Source of the DNA: Mordavella massiliensis
GTDB taxonomy: Bacteria; Bacillota; Clostridia; Lachnospirales; Lachnospiraceae
Direction of reading: 5' to 3'
Assembly (NCBI RefSeq): GCF_016902415.1
Contig: NZ_JACJLV010000013.1
Coordinates: forward strand, 1-63,349
DNA: 63,349 nucleotides
Part shown: piece after piece, positions 17,668-26,298 of the stretch
Layout of the letters: every line of letters starts with the position of its first letter
How positions within the stretch are numbered: the first letter of the stretch is position 1
Position numbers and translations under genes: made by a program
The notes under the pieces: generated by a model
Databases searched by the model: none
What the model was told of the DNA's origin: nothing
The model's input: only the letters and a program-made list of their open reading frames with translations

Positions 17668-17696
17668 ATTTTAGGACAGAGAATGGTTTCTGTCAA
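17668..17696 (-). promoter_or_regulatory. SigA-type promoter of rpsT
   Basis: On the minus strand TTGACA (17696-17691) and TAAAAT (17673-17668) are separated by 17 bp. Transcription would start near 17661. Confidence 0.85.
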
Positions 17697-17761
17697 TACA
17701 TATTTCCGGAATTATTGTAAAAACTAACAAATAAAATGATACGGAAATGAGGACGAGAGGT

Positions 17762-18730
17762 ATGATCGAAAAATATAGTATCCGGACAGATCTTGCGCTG
17801 GAGCAGAAAGAACGGTTTGAGGCGGATCATGTGGAGATCCCGGGCGTGATCGTGGAGGAAGAGGAAGATGAAGAAAAGGAGATGAAAATCACGACGGTCC
17901 GGATTGAGACAGAGAACGGCGCAAAAGCCATGAAAAAGCCTGTTGGCACTTATATTACTATGGAAGCGCCGGGTCTTGCTGTGCCGGATGAAGATTATCA
18001 CCGGGAAATCGCGGAGACGCTGGCCGGGTATCTGAAGCAGTTTCTGACGCCCCGGAAGAAGGACTCTTCCGTTCTGGTGGCAGGGCTTGGGAACCGGAAA
18101 GTAACGCCTGACGCGCTGGGCCCGTATGTTGTGGATCATCTGAACATTTCCCGGCATATCGTAAGAGAATATGGGAAGTATGCCATGGGAGAAGAAAAGG
18201 TACAGATGGTCAGCGCAATTGTTCCGGGGGTGATGGGACAGACCGGAATGGAGACCGTGGAGATCATAAAAGGAATCGTAAAAGAGACCCGGCCGGATAT
18301 ACTGGTAGTCATTGATGCGCTTGCGGCCAGGAGTTCCAGAAGGCTGAACCGGACGATCCAGATCAGCGATGCGGGGATCCATCCGGGCTCCGGCGTGGGG
18401 AATCACCGGTGCGGCATCACAGAGGCCACTGTCGGTGTTCCGGTCATTGCCATCGGCGTGCCCACGGTTGTGGAAGCGGCAACGATTGTCAATGACGCCA
18501 TGGAAAATCTGATCCGGGCCATGGAAAGTTCAGAGACGCTGAAAGGGGCAGGACTGGTGCTGCAGGGATACCACCCGGCAGAAAAGTATGAACTGGTAAA
18601 AGAACTGACGTCCCCTCATCTTCATGGCATGTTTGTGACGCCAAAAGATATTGATGAGACGGTAAAAAGGATCAGCTATACAATCTCAGAGGCATTAAAT
18701 CAGTTGTTTTCCCCGGGGACATGCTCATAA
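17762..18730 (+). CDS. gpr: Spore protease GPR (germination endopeptidase)
   Basis: A 322-residue protease made in the forespore as an inactive zymogen; after self-processing it degrades the small acid-soluble proteins that coat spore DNA, feeding outgrowth. The N-terminal segment YSIRTDLALEQKE contains the TDLALE zone near the propeptide cleavage site, and the A25-family core includes VAGLGNRKVTPDALGP, PGVMGQTGMET and VIDALAARSSRRLNRTIQ. The ATG at 17762 was preferred over 17747 because a GAGGACGAGAGG stretch precedes it; the choice is not firm. It is followed by spoIIP, as in Bacillus. SigG-type control is expected, but I could not define a convincing promoter. Confidence 0.95.
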   Translation: MIEKYSIRTDLALEQKERFEADHVEIPGVIVEEEEDEEKEMKITTVRIETENGAKAMKKPVGTYITMEAPGLAVPDEDYHREIAETLAGYLKQFLTPRKKDSSVLVAGLGNRKVTPDALGPYVVDHLNISRHIVREYGKYAMGEEKVQMVSAIVPGVMGQTGMETVEIIKGIVKETRPDILVVIDALAARSSRRLNRTIQISDAGIHPGSGVGNHRCGITEATVGVPVIAIGVPTVVEAATIVNDAMENLIRAMESSETLKGAGLVLQGYHPAEKYELVKELTSPHLHGMFVTPKDIDETVKRISYTISEALNQLFSPGTCS

Positions 18731-18786
18731 TTTTTCTCCAGAACTCATATAGTGTTAAGACTCATGCGAAAAAGAAGGGTGATGGA

Positions 18787-19962
18787 TTGAAAAAAAGGAG
18801 ACGGATCCCGGGGAAGATTCTGATCGGACTGACAGGCCTTCTGGGAGCGGCTTTGTCTGGCAGCATTCCGGCAGAGGGACGCCGGGAGATGGAAGCAGAG
18901 GCAAGCCGCTTCTTTCTTGAGGAGGCGTCCAGAACTTTTCTGGCGGGAATGACATATCAGGAAGTCGATGAAATTCCTGCAGGCACCTGGATTGCCGGTC
19001 AGGCCATGCAGATGATCCCTGTGGGGATGTATGTGGACAGCCGGTTTTCTGTCAGTACGCAGGTGGAGGACGCCCAGACATATCAGATGATCCTGGCGCA
19101 GCAGGAAAATGATGAAAATGCAGTGGACCAGGAGGGAAATCTGATCGGGGAAAATAAGACGGCCGAGGCGGCGGCTCCCGGCGCGCAGGCTATCGACACT
19201 TCCATGGAAAAGCTGTCAGATTATGAATATCTTCTGGGGAATTTTTATACAGTAGACAGCAGCACGATGGCGGATTCGCAGCTGATCAATGCGGAGAACC
19301 TATTAGGAAAAGATCTTAAGATCGACCAGAATGCAGAAGGCCCCAAGGTGCTGATTTATCACACCCATTCCCAGGAGACATTTGCAGATTCCGTGCCGGG
19401 AGATGTGAACACTTCCATTGTAGGGATCGGTGCCTATCTGGCAGAGCTGTTAAATAACACCTATCAGATAGAGACGCTCCATCACCAGGGGGTGTATGAT
19501 CTGATCGACGGGAAACTGGACCGGAGCATGGCGTATCAGCTGGCGGAACCGGAAATCACAAAGATCCTTCAGGAAAATCCAAGCATCCAGGTGGTGATTG
19601 ATCTTCACCGGGACGGAGTGGCGGAAGGCACCCATCTGGTGACGGATATCGACGGGAAAGCAACGGCCCAGATCATGTTTTTTAACGGACTCAGCCGCAG
19701 CCGGGCCAACGGGGAGATCAGCTATCTGCCCAATCCGTACATAGAGGAGAATCTTGCATTTTCCCTGCAGATGCAGATTGCGGCTGCAGAGAAATATCCG
19801 GGGTTTACCAGACATATTTATCTGCGGGCGTACCGGTATAATATGCATCTGGCTCCGAGGGCGCTTCTTGTTGAGGCGGGAGCCCAGACAAATACGGTGG
19901 AAGAGATGCGAAATGCGATGGAAATCCTGGCGGATACACTAGATTGTGTACTTACAGAATAA
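18787..19962 (+). CDS. spoIIP: Stage II sporulation protein P
   Basis: A cell wall hydrolase of about 391 residues that, with SpoIID and SpoIIM, cuts septal peptidoglycan during engulfment. A basic start (KKRRRIPGK) and a hydrophobic anchor (ILIGLTGLLGAALSG) are followed by a linker and the SpoIIP amidase/endopeptidase domain from about residue 180. Metal-binding candidates are the histidines in IYHTHSQETFADS and VIDLHRDGV. The TTG at 18787 follows AGAAGGGTGATGGA; an ATG at 18721 overlaps the end of gpr without a site and would add 22 residues. Co-transcription with gpr is likely. Confidence 0.92.
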   Translation: MKKRRRIPGKILIGLTGLLGAALSGSIPAEGRREMEAEASRFFLEEASRTFLAGMTYQEVDEIPAGTWIAGQAMQMIPVGMYVDSRFSVSTQVEDAQTYQMILAQQENDENAVDQEGNLIGENKTAEAAAPGAQAIDTSMEKLSDYEYLLGNFYTVDSSTMADSQLINAENLLGKDLKIDQNAEGPKVLIYHTHSQETFADSVPGDVNTSIVGIGAYLAELLNNTYQIETLHHQGVYDLIDGKLDRSMAYQLAEPEITKILQENPSIQVVIDLHRDGVAEGTHLVTDIDGKATAQIMFFNGLSRSRANGEISYLPNPYIEENLAFSLQMQIAAAEKYPGFTRHIYLRAYRYNMHLAPRALLVEAGAQTNTVEEMRNAMEILADTLDCVLTE

Positions 19963-19969
19963 AATATGT

Positions 19970-19998
19970 TTGATTCATACCATATTTTGTGCTAAGAT
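19970..19998 (+). promoter_or_regulatory. SigA-type promoter of the topoisomerase operon
   Basis: TTGATT at 19970-19975 and TAAGAT at 19993-19998, 17 bp apart, start eight bases after the spoIIP stop and lie about 70 bp ahead of the topoisomerase B-subunit gene. Confidence 0.65.
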
Positions 19999-20069
19999 AG
20001 GTGCAGTATGGAAAAGTATGCCTGCAGGAAATCTTCCGCGGGGCAGGGAAATAGAAAGGGTTGCAGTAA

Positions 20070-21992
20070 ATGGCAAAGAAAAGTACATATGATGCAGACA
20101 GTATTTCGATATTGGAAGGATTGGAGGCGGTGCGAAAGCGCCCGGGAATGTACATTGGAAGTGTGTCCACCAAGGGGCTGAACCATCTGATCTATGAGAT
20201 CGTGGACAATGCGGTGGACGAGCATCTGGCCGGATTTTGCAGCGAGATCCGGGTGACGCTGGAGGCGGACGGTTCCGCGACGGTTGCGGACAATGGACGT
20301 GGAGTTCCGGTGGATCGTCATTCTACAGGAGTTTCGGCGGCCCGGGTGGTTTATACCACGCTTCACGCAGGAGGAAAATTTGACGATACGGCGTATAAGA
20401 CCAGCGGAGGACTTCACGGAGTGGGCTCTTCTGTGGTCAACGCTCTGTCTACGCATATGGATGTGGAGATCAGCCGGGACGGACAGGTCTACCACGACAG
20501 ATATGAGAGGGGCAAGCCGGTGATCGAACTGGAAGACGGGCTCCTTCCGGTGATCGGAAAATCCAGAAAGACCGGAACAAAAGTAAATTTCCTGCCGGAC
20601 GATACGATTTTTGAAAAGACCAGATTCCGGGCAGAAGAGGTCAAGAGCAGGATGCATGAGACGGCCTACCTGAATCCGGAACTGACCATCATCTTTGAAG
20701 ATTTAAGAGGCGAGACGCCGGAGCATATTGAATACCATGAGCCGGACGGGATCCTGGGATTTATCCGGGAACTGAACGCCAAAAAGGAAGTAGTCCACGA
20801 CCCGGTGTATTTCAAGGGAGAATGCGACGGGATCGAGGTAGAGGCGGCATTTCAGTACGTCAATGAATTCCACGAAAATGTCCTGGGCTTCTGTAACAAT
20901 ATTTACAATGCCGAAGGCGGCACCCATCTGACCGGATTCAAGACCACATTTACTACGGTGATCAACCAGTACGCAAGAGAACTGGGGATTCTGAAGGAAA
21001 AAGATTCTAATTTCACCGGAGCGGACATCCGTAACGGCATGACAGCGATTGTATCGATCAAGCATCCGGATCCCCGGTTTGAGGGACAGACCAAGACAAA
21101 ACTTGACAATCCGGATGCTGCCAAAGCCACAAGCAAAGTGACCGGCGACGAGGTGGTGCGGTATTTTGACCGGAATGTGGAAAATCTAAAAAAAGTGATC
21201 GGATGCGCGGAGAAGGCGGCCAAGATCCGCAAGACGGAGGAGCGGGCCAAGACAAACCTTCTGACCAAACAGAAATATTCCTTTGACAGCAACGGAAAAC
21301 TGGCCAACTGCGAGAGCCGGGACGCTTCAAAATGCGAGATCTTCATCGTGGAGGGAGATTCCGCCGGCGGTTCCGCAAAAACAGCCAGAGACCGGATGTA
21401 TCAGGCGATCCTTCCGATCCGGGGAAAAATCCTCAATGTAGAAAAGGCCAGCATTGATAAGATCCTTGCCAACGCAGAGATCAAAACCATGATCAATGCC
21501 TTTGGCTGCGGATTTTCCGAAGGATACGGCAACGATTTCGATATCACAAAGCTCCGCTATGATAAGATCATCATCATGGCAGATGCGGATGTGGACGGAG
21601 CACATATTTCCACGCTGCTTCTGACCCTGTTTTACCGTTTCATGCCGGAACTGATCTACGAAGGACATGTGTACATCGCCATGCCGCCGCTCTACAAAGC
21701 CATGCCGAAAAAAGGCGAGGAAGAGTATCTTTACGACGACAAGGCGCTGGAAAAATACCGGAAAACCCACGACGGGCCATTTACCCTGCAGCGGTATAAA
21801 GGACTGGGAGAAATGGACGCAGAGCAATTGTGGGAAACAACATTGAACCCGGAGACCAGGCTGCTGAAGCTGGTTGAGATCGAGGACGCAAGAATGGCAT
21901 CCTCCGTAACAGAGATGCTCATGGGAACAGAAGTACCGCCGCGGCGGGCGTTCATCTACGAAAACGCCACCGAGGCTGAGTTAGATATTTAA
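20070..21992 (+). CDS. parE: Type IIA DNA topoisomerase subunit B (probably topoisomerase IV ParE)
   Basis: A 640-residue ATPase subunit. The GHKL domain shows EIVDNAVDEHLAG, DNGRGVPVD and GGLHGVGSSVVNAL; the transducer domain holds the conserved QTKTKL; the TOPRIM domain has VEGDSAGGSAK and DADVDGAHIS; the C-terminal PLYKA and RYKGLGEMDAEQLWETT motifs are intact. It forms the ATP-driven strand-passage enzyme with the A subunit encoded next. I assign ParE rather than GyrB because the partner lacks the GyrA-box and because gyrBA normally sits beside dnaA/recF; the paralogue call is less certain than the enzyme class. Confidence 0.85.
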   Translation: MAKKSTYDADSISILEGLEAVRKRPGMYIGSVSTKGLNHLIYEIVDNAVDEHLAGFCSEIRVTLEADGSATVADNGRGVPVDRHSTGVSAARVVYTTLHAGGKFDDTAYKTSGGLHGVGSSVVNALSTHMDVEISRDGQVYHDRYERGKPVIELEDGLLPVIGKSRKTGTKVNFLPDDTIFEKTRFRAEEVKSRMHETAYLNPELTIIFEDLRGETPEHIEYHEPDGILGFIRELNAKKEVVHDPVYFKGECDGIEVEAAFQYVNEFHENVLGFCNNIYNAEGGTHLTGFKTTFTTVINQYARELGILKEKDSNFTGADIRNGMTAIVSIKHPDPRFEGQTKTKLDNPDAAKATSKVTGDEVVRYFDRNVENLKKVIGCAEKAAKIRKTEERAKTNLLTKQKYSFDSNGKLANCESRDASKCEIFIVEGDSAGGSAKTARDRMYQAILPIRGKILNVEKASIDKILANAEIKTMINAFGCGFSEGYGNDFDITKLRYDKIIIMADADVDGAHISTLLLTLFYRFMPELIYEGHVYIAMPPLYKAMPKKGEEEYLYDDKALEKYRKTHDGPFTLQRYKGLGEMDAEQLWETTLNPETRLLKLVEIEDARMASSVTEMLMGTEVPPRRAFIYENATEAELDI

Positions 21993-22071
21993 CAGGGTAC
22001 ACCCTGAAATGCAAAAAGTGACAGGGTGAAATGCAATTTGGGACGTAGACCTTTTGCAAAAGTCTACGTCC
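21993..22071 (+). repeat. Dispersed palindromic repeat, copy B
   Basis: It starts directly after the parE stop with the palindrome CAGGGTACACCCTG, repeats the CAGGGTG/GAAATGCAA motif, and ends in the hairpin GGACGTAGAC (22041-22050) against GTCTACGTCC (22062-22071). Its end is 16 bp before the parC ATG, so it lies within the parE-parC transcript without a T-run. It matches copies A and C. Confidence 0.85.
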
Positions 22072-22087
22072 TGCGAAGGAGAAAATT

Positions 22088-24328
22088 ATGCAAGATTCGC
22101 AGATTATCAGAACAGAATATTCCGATGTGATGAAGAAATCCTACATCGATTATGCTATGAGTGTGATTATTGCCCGGGCGCTGCCGGATGTGCGTGACGG
22201 CCTGAAGCCGGTGCAGCGCCGGACGCTTTATGATATGTATGAACTGGGGATCCGTTATGACCGCCCGTACCGGAAGTGTGCGCGTATTGTGGGAGATACC
22301 ATGGGTAAATATCATCCTCACGGCGACAGTTCCATTTACGAAGCGCTGGTGGTGATGGCCCAGGACTTTAAGAAGGGCATGACGCTGGTGGACGGCCATG
22401 GCAACTTCGGGTCTATCGAGGGAGACGGCGCCGCGGCCATGCGTTATACGGAAGCCCGGCTGGAGAAGCTGACGCAGGAGGTTTTTCTGGGCGATCTGGA
22501 TAAGGATATCGTGGATTTTATGCCGAACTTTGATGAGACGGAGAAGGAGCCTTCTGTGCTGCCGGTCCGGATCCCCAATCTGCTGGTAAATGGAGCGGAA
22601 GGTATCGCGGTTGGTATGGCTACCAGCATCCCGACCCACAATCTGGGCGAGGTGATCGATGCCGTGAAAGCGTATATGAAAAATGACGAGATCAGCACAA
22701 AGCAGCTGATGCGCTATATCAAAGGGCCGGATTTCCCGACTGGGGGCATTGTGATCAATAAGGACGACCTGGCAGATATTTACGAGACCGGAACCGGCAA
22801 GATCAAGCTCAGGGGTAAAGTCGAGGTGGAGGAACTAAAGGGCGGCCGCCAGAGACTGGTGATCACGGAGATCCCGTATACCATGATCGGCGCCGGGATC
22901 GGTAAATTCCTGAATGACGTGGTCGCGCTGGTGGAATCCAAAAAGACCAGTGATATTACGGATATTTCCAACCAGTCTTCCAAAGAAGGCATCCGCATCG
23001 TGATCGAACTGAAAAAGGGCGCGGATGTGGAAAATCTCACCAATATGCTCTACAAAAAGACCAGGCTGGAGGATACGTTCGGCGTCAATATGCTGGCAGT
23101 GGCAGACGGGCGTCCGGAGACGATGGGCCTGAAAAAGATCATTGAGCATCATGTGGATTTTCAGTTTGAACTGGCGACCCGGAAGTATCAGACACTGCTG
23201 AAAAAGGAGCAGGATAAAAAGGAGATCCAGGAAGGACTGATCAAGGCCTGCGATGTGATCGATCTGATCATCGAGATCCTGCGGGGCAGCCAGTCGGTAA
23301 AAGACGCAAAAGAATGTCTGACAAAAGGTGTGACAGAAAACATCAAGTTCAAGTCAGGTATTTCCAAAAAAATGGCGGCTATGCTGCGGTTTACGGAGCG
23401 TCAGGCGACAGCCATCCTGGAAATGCGTCTCTACCGCCTGATCGGCCTGGAGATCGAGGCTCTGATGCAGGAGCATGAAGAGACACTGAAAAATATCGCA
23501 CGCTACGAGGATATCCTGAATAATTACGATTCCATGGCGGAAGTGATCGTGGAAGATCTTGACAAGATCAAAGCAGAATACGGCAGAAAACGCCGTACTG
23601 TGATCGAAAACGGGGAAGAGGCAGTTTACGAAGAACATAAGATCGAAGAGCAGGATGTGATCTTCCTGATGGACCGTTTCGGTTATGCAAGGACCATTGA
23701 CGTCAGCACGTATGAAAGAAATAAAGATGCGGCGGACACAGAGAATAAAGTGGTGATCGCCTGCAAAAATACCGGCAAGATCTGTCTGTTTACCAACACC
23801 GGGAAAATGCACCAGATCAAGGTGCTGGATTTGCCGTTTGGAAAATTCCGGGACAAAGGCGTTCCTGTGGATAATGTGAGCAATTTTGACAGCACCGGCG
23901 AGGATGCGGTTTATCTGTGCGACGCGGAACAGATGCGTTATGCGAAACTCTTATTTGCCACCAGGCAGGGCATGATCAAAAAGGTGGAAGGAACCGAGTT
24001 CCAGGTGGCCAAACGCACCATTGCAGCCACAAAGCTGCAGGCCGGCGACGAGGTGGTGACCGTGCAGGTGATCACGGATAATCAAAATGTGGTGCTGCAG
24101 ACCAGGGAAGGATATTTTCTCCGGTTTGCCGCGGACGAAGTGTCGGAAAAGAAAAAAGGCGCGATCGGCGTACGGGGAATCCGGCTGAAGAAAAAGGATG
24201 AACTGGAGCATGCGTATCTGTTTGAAGAGGGTACGGAGACCAAAGTAACATACGGGGAAAAAGAGGTGAGTCTGAACCGCTTAAAGATGGCAAAGCGGGA
24301 CGGAAACGGCACCAAGACCAGAGGATAA
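22088..24328 (+). CDS. parC: Type IIA DNA topoisomerase subunit A (probably topoisomerase IV ParC)
   Basis: A 746-residue DNA cleavage/rejoining subunit. The active-site tyrosine is Y120 in [10 protein letters not shown], and the quinolone region reads [14 protein letters not shown] with S81 and E85 at the positions linked to resistance, both of the susceptible type. The C-terminal half is a short beta-pinwheel ([34 protein letters not shown]) without a QRRGGKG-type GyrA-box, so it should decatenate rather than supercoil. This favours ParC. It is separated from parE by 95 bp holding the dispersed repeat, with GAAGGAG before its ATG, and nudC follows after 32 bp. Confidence 0.85.
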   Translation: MQDSQIIRTEYSDVMKKSYIDYAMSVIIARALPDVRDGLKPVQRRTLYDMYELGIRYDRPYRKCARIVGDTMGKYHPHGDSSIYEALVVMAQDFKKGMTLVDGHGNFGSIEGDGAAAMRYTEARLEKLTQEVFLGDLDKDIVDFMPNFDETEKEPSVLPVRIPNLLVNGAEGIAVGMATSIPTHNLGEVIDAVKAYMKNDEISTKQLMRYIKGPDFPTGGIVINKDDLADIYETGTGKIKLRGKVEVEELKGGRQRLVITEIPYTMIGAGIGKFLNDVVALVESKKTSDITDISNQSSKEGIRIVIELKKGADVENLTNMLYKKTRLEDTFGVNMLAVADGRPETMGLKKIIEHHVDFQFELATRKYQTLLKKEQDKKEIQEGLIKACDVIDLIIEILRGSQSVKDAKECLTKGVTENIKFKSGISKKMAAMLRFTERQATAILEMRLYRLIGLEIEALMQEHEETLKNIARYEDILNNYDSMAEVIVEDLDKIKAEYGRKRRTVIENGEEAVYEEHKIEEQDVIFLMDRFGYARTIDVSTYERNKDAADTENKVVIACKNTGKICLFTNTGKMHQIKVLDLPFGKFRDKGVPVDNVSNFDSTGEDAVYLCDAEQMRYAKLLFATRQGMIKKVEGTEFQVAKRTIAATKLQAGDEVVTVQVITDNQNVVLQTREGYFLRFAADEVSEKKKGAIGVRGIRLKKKDELEHAYLFEEGTETKVTYGEKEVSLNRLKMAKRDGNGTKTRG

Positions 24329-24360
24329 AGCAGAAGGAAAAGCAGAAAGAAGGGTTCCAG

Positions 24361-25200
24361 ATGATACAGGACATTGCTCCTAAGATCTATAAAAATGAAT
24401 ACCAGCCGCAGCTTCCTGGGCCCGGCGATCATCTGCTCTTTTATGAGGGCAGGAAAATCCTGGTAAAAAAAGACGGACCGTACATAAAACTGCCTGTATA
24501 TGAAGAAGGGTGCGCAGAAGAACCAAGATATTTGTTCGCGATTGATGAAAAGAAATTTTTCCTGGGAGGCGGACAGGATATCGATCCGTTTCTGAAACAG
24601 GGGTATCAGTATGAGGATATCCGTATTTTAAGAACAGGAGAATCCAAACATCTCCGGTTTGCCGGGGTTACCGGCTGGCAGCTTTTTCAGTGGTATGAAA
24701 GCCGTCGTTTCTGCGGAAGATGCGGGGCTTCCATGGTGCATGACGACAAAGAGCGGATGATGCGCTGTCCGGAATGCGGACTGATGGAATTCCCGAAGAT
24801 CTGCCCGGCAGTGATCATTGCCGTGACGGACGGAGACAGGATCCTGATGAGCAAATATGCGGGGAGAGAATACACCTCCTATGCGCTTCTTGCCGGATTT
24901 GCGGAAGTAGGAGAGTCGATTGAAGAGACCGTAAAGCGGGAAGTGATGGAAGAGGTGGGGCTGAAAGTCCGCAATCTTACTTATTACAAGAGCCAGCCCT
25001 GGTCATTTTCCGACACTCTGCTGTTCGGATTCTTCTGCCAGCTTGACGGGTCCGACCAGATCCGTCTGGACCGGCAGGAACTTTCTCTGGCAGAATGGGT
25101 GAACCGGGAGGAGATAAAAGAACAGCCGGATGACTTAAGTCTGACGAACGAAATGATGCAGGTATTTAAAAGGGGAGAAGAGCCATGCCACAGGAACTGA
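24361..25200 (+). CDS. nudC: NADH pyrophosphatase / NAD-capped RNA hydrolase
   Basis: A 279-residue NudC-family NUDIX enzyme that cleaves NADH and removes NAD caps from RNA. The central zinc ribbon has two CxxC pairs, FCGRCG and RCPECG, separated by about 15 residues. The NUDIX box is GFAEVGESIEETVKREVMEEVG, read here as its G, E and REVMEEVG core, followed by the NudC signature KSQPWSFSDTLLFGF. The N-terminal domain has no sharp motif. The ATG at 24361 follows AAAGAAGGG. It is co-transcribed with the topoisomerase genes and overlaps the VanZ-like gene by 16 bp. Confidence 0.92.
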   Translation: MIQDIAPKIYKNEYQPQLPGPGDHLLFYEGRKILVKKDGPYIKLPVYEEGCAEEPRYLFAIDEKKFFLGGGQDIDPFLKQGYQYEDIRILRTGESKHLRFAGVTGWQLFQWYESRRFCGRCGASMVHDDKERMMRCPECGLMEFPKICPAVIIAVTDGDRILMSKYAGREYTSYALLAGFAEVGESIEETVKREVMEEVGLKVRNLTYYKSQPWSFSDTLLFGFFCQLDGSDQIRLDRQELSLAEWVNREEIKEQPDDLSLTNEMMQVFKRGEEPCHRN

Positions 25201-25667
25201 TGCAGTACAGATACAAGCGGATCTGCCTGTTGGCCGCCCTGCTCTGGATGGCGGTAATTTTCAGTTTTTCCGCCCGGCCTGCGGACGAATCCGCCAGGAT
25301 GAGCCATTCTGTGGGAGACTGGGTGGGCAGAGTATTTGTTCCCGGATATGAAGAATGGGACGAGGCAAGCCGGCAGGAATTTGCTGAAGACATCGACTAT
25401 CCGGTGCGGAAATGTGCCCATGCCGGCGAATATGCGGTACTGGGTGTGCTTCTTACGATGGCGCTTACCGACAGACGCCGCGTCATGCCGGCAGCAGCCA
25501 TCGGGATCCTCTATGCGGCCAGCGATGAATTTCACCAGCGGTTTGTACCGGGAAGAAGCTGCCAGCTGACAGATGTGCTGCTTGACAGCGCCGGACTTCT
25601 GGCAGGCATCATGCTGGTCCTTCTGGCAGACAGGCTGTACCGGCGGTTCCGGCAAAGGAGCAGATAG
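25185..25667 (+). CDS. VanZ-like family membrane protein
   Basis: A 160-residue membrane protein of the VanZ family, with about four transmembrane segments including ICLLAALLWMAVIFSFSARP near the N-terminus. The conserved VanZ elements are visible: KCAHAGEYAVLG and ASDEFHQRFVPGR followed by DVLLDSAG. VanZ itself gives low-level teicoplanin resistance, but most chromosomal relatives have unknown envelope roles, so no resistance is claimed. The start overlaps the end of nudC and follows GGGGAGAAG, indicating translational coupling. The rimP promoter begins 33 bp after its stop. Confidence 0.85.
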   Translation: MPQELMQYRYKRICLLAALLWMAVIFSFSARPADESARMSHSVGDWVGRVFVPGYEEWDEASRQEFAEDIDYPVRKCAHAGEYAVLGVLLTMALTDRRRVMPAAAIGILYAASDEFHQRFVPGRSCQLTDVLLDSAGLLAGIMLVLLADRLYRRFRQRSR

Positions 25668-25699
25668 AGAAACGGGACAGAGAAATCTGGAAAAAACCC

Positions 25700-25728
25700 T
25701 TGATTTTAGCGGAATATAGTGCTATACT
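25700..25728 (+). promoter_or_regulatory. SigA-type promoter of the rimP-nusA-infB operon
   Basis: TTGATT at 25700-25705 and TATACT at 25723-25728 with 17 bp between. It precedes the leader hairpin at 25756-25782. Confidence 0.8.
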
Positions 25729-25755
25729 CCTTATAGTTGCATAAATAACCCGGCA

Positions 25756-25787
25756 GAAGAGTGAACGAAATGTTCACTCTTCTTTGT
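25756..25787 (+). terminator. Leader hairpin / attenuator before rimP-nusA
   Basis: GAAGAGTGAAC (25756-25766) and GTTCACTCTTC (25772-25782) form a perfect 11-bp stem with a five-base loop, followed by TTTG. It lies between the operon promoter and the rimP ribosome binding site, so it can only act on this operon's own transcript. In Bacillus the equivalent leader holds a terminator through which NusA controls its own operon; the T-run here is weak, as NusA-dependent terminators tend to be. Confidence 0.75.
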
Positions 25788-25807
25788 TGATAAGGAGGAA
25801 TTTTACA

Positions 25808-26275
25808 TTGTCAAAAAGAGAAATTTACGAAGCCAGAACAGAAGAACTCCTGACGCCTATTGTAGAGGAGTATGGATTTGAACTGGTGGATGTAGAATAT
25901 GTAAAGGAAGGCGGGACCTGGTATTTAAGGTCTTATATTGATAAGCCGGGCGGTATCACGGTAGACGACTGCGAGATGGTAAGCAGGAGGCTTTCGGATA
26001 TTCTGGACCGGGAAGATTATATCGAGGACAGTTACATTATGGAAGTCAGTTCCCCCGGGCTTGGAAGGCCTTTGAAAAAAGAGAAGGATTTCAAACGGAG
26101 TCTGGGAGAAGAAGTGGAGATCCGCACCTACCGGATGGTAGATAAGAAAAAAGAGTTTACGGGCATTCTGAAATCTTATGATGAAGAGACCGTGACCATA
26201 GAACTGGATGATGGAACAGATCAGACATTTAGCAAAGGCGACATCGCACTGATCCGCCTGGCATTTGATTTTTAA
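25808..26275 (+). CDS. rimP: Ribosome maturation factor RimP
   Basis: A 155-residue factor needed for 30S subunit maturation, made of an N-terminal alpha/beta domain and a C-terminal SH3-like barrel. GFELVDVEYVKEGG, DDCEMVSRRLSDILD and the conserved EVSSPGLGRPL segment are present. The TTG at 25808 is taken as the start because AAGGAGG at 25792-25798 is nine bases away; the ATG at 25784 lies before that site. It is the first gene of the rimP-nusA-rnpM-ylxQ-infB-rbfA operon, the standard Firmicutes order. Confidence 0.92.
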   Translation: MSKREIYEARTEELLTPIVEEYGFELVDVEYVKEGGTWYLRSYIDKPGGITVDDCEMVSRRLSDILDREDYIEDSYIMEVSSPGLGRPLKKEKDFKRSLGEEVEIRTYRMVDKKKEFTGILKSYDEETVTIELDDGTDQTFSKGDIALIRLAFDF

Positions 26276-26298
26276 GAGAGATAGGAGGAGATAAGATC

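Noticed and set aside
20070-24328. Calling the topoisomerase pair gyrB/gyrA
   Set aside because: The A subunit has no recognisable GyrA-box and the locus is not next to dnaA/recF. Topoisomerase IV fits better, though the paralogue question is not settled by this window alone.
25185-25667. Glycopeptide resistance gene vanZ
   Set aside because: The protein is a VanZ-fold relative encoded in a housekeeping operon with no van cluster nearby, so resistance cannot be inferred.
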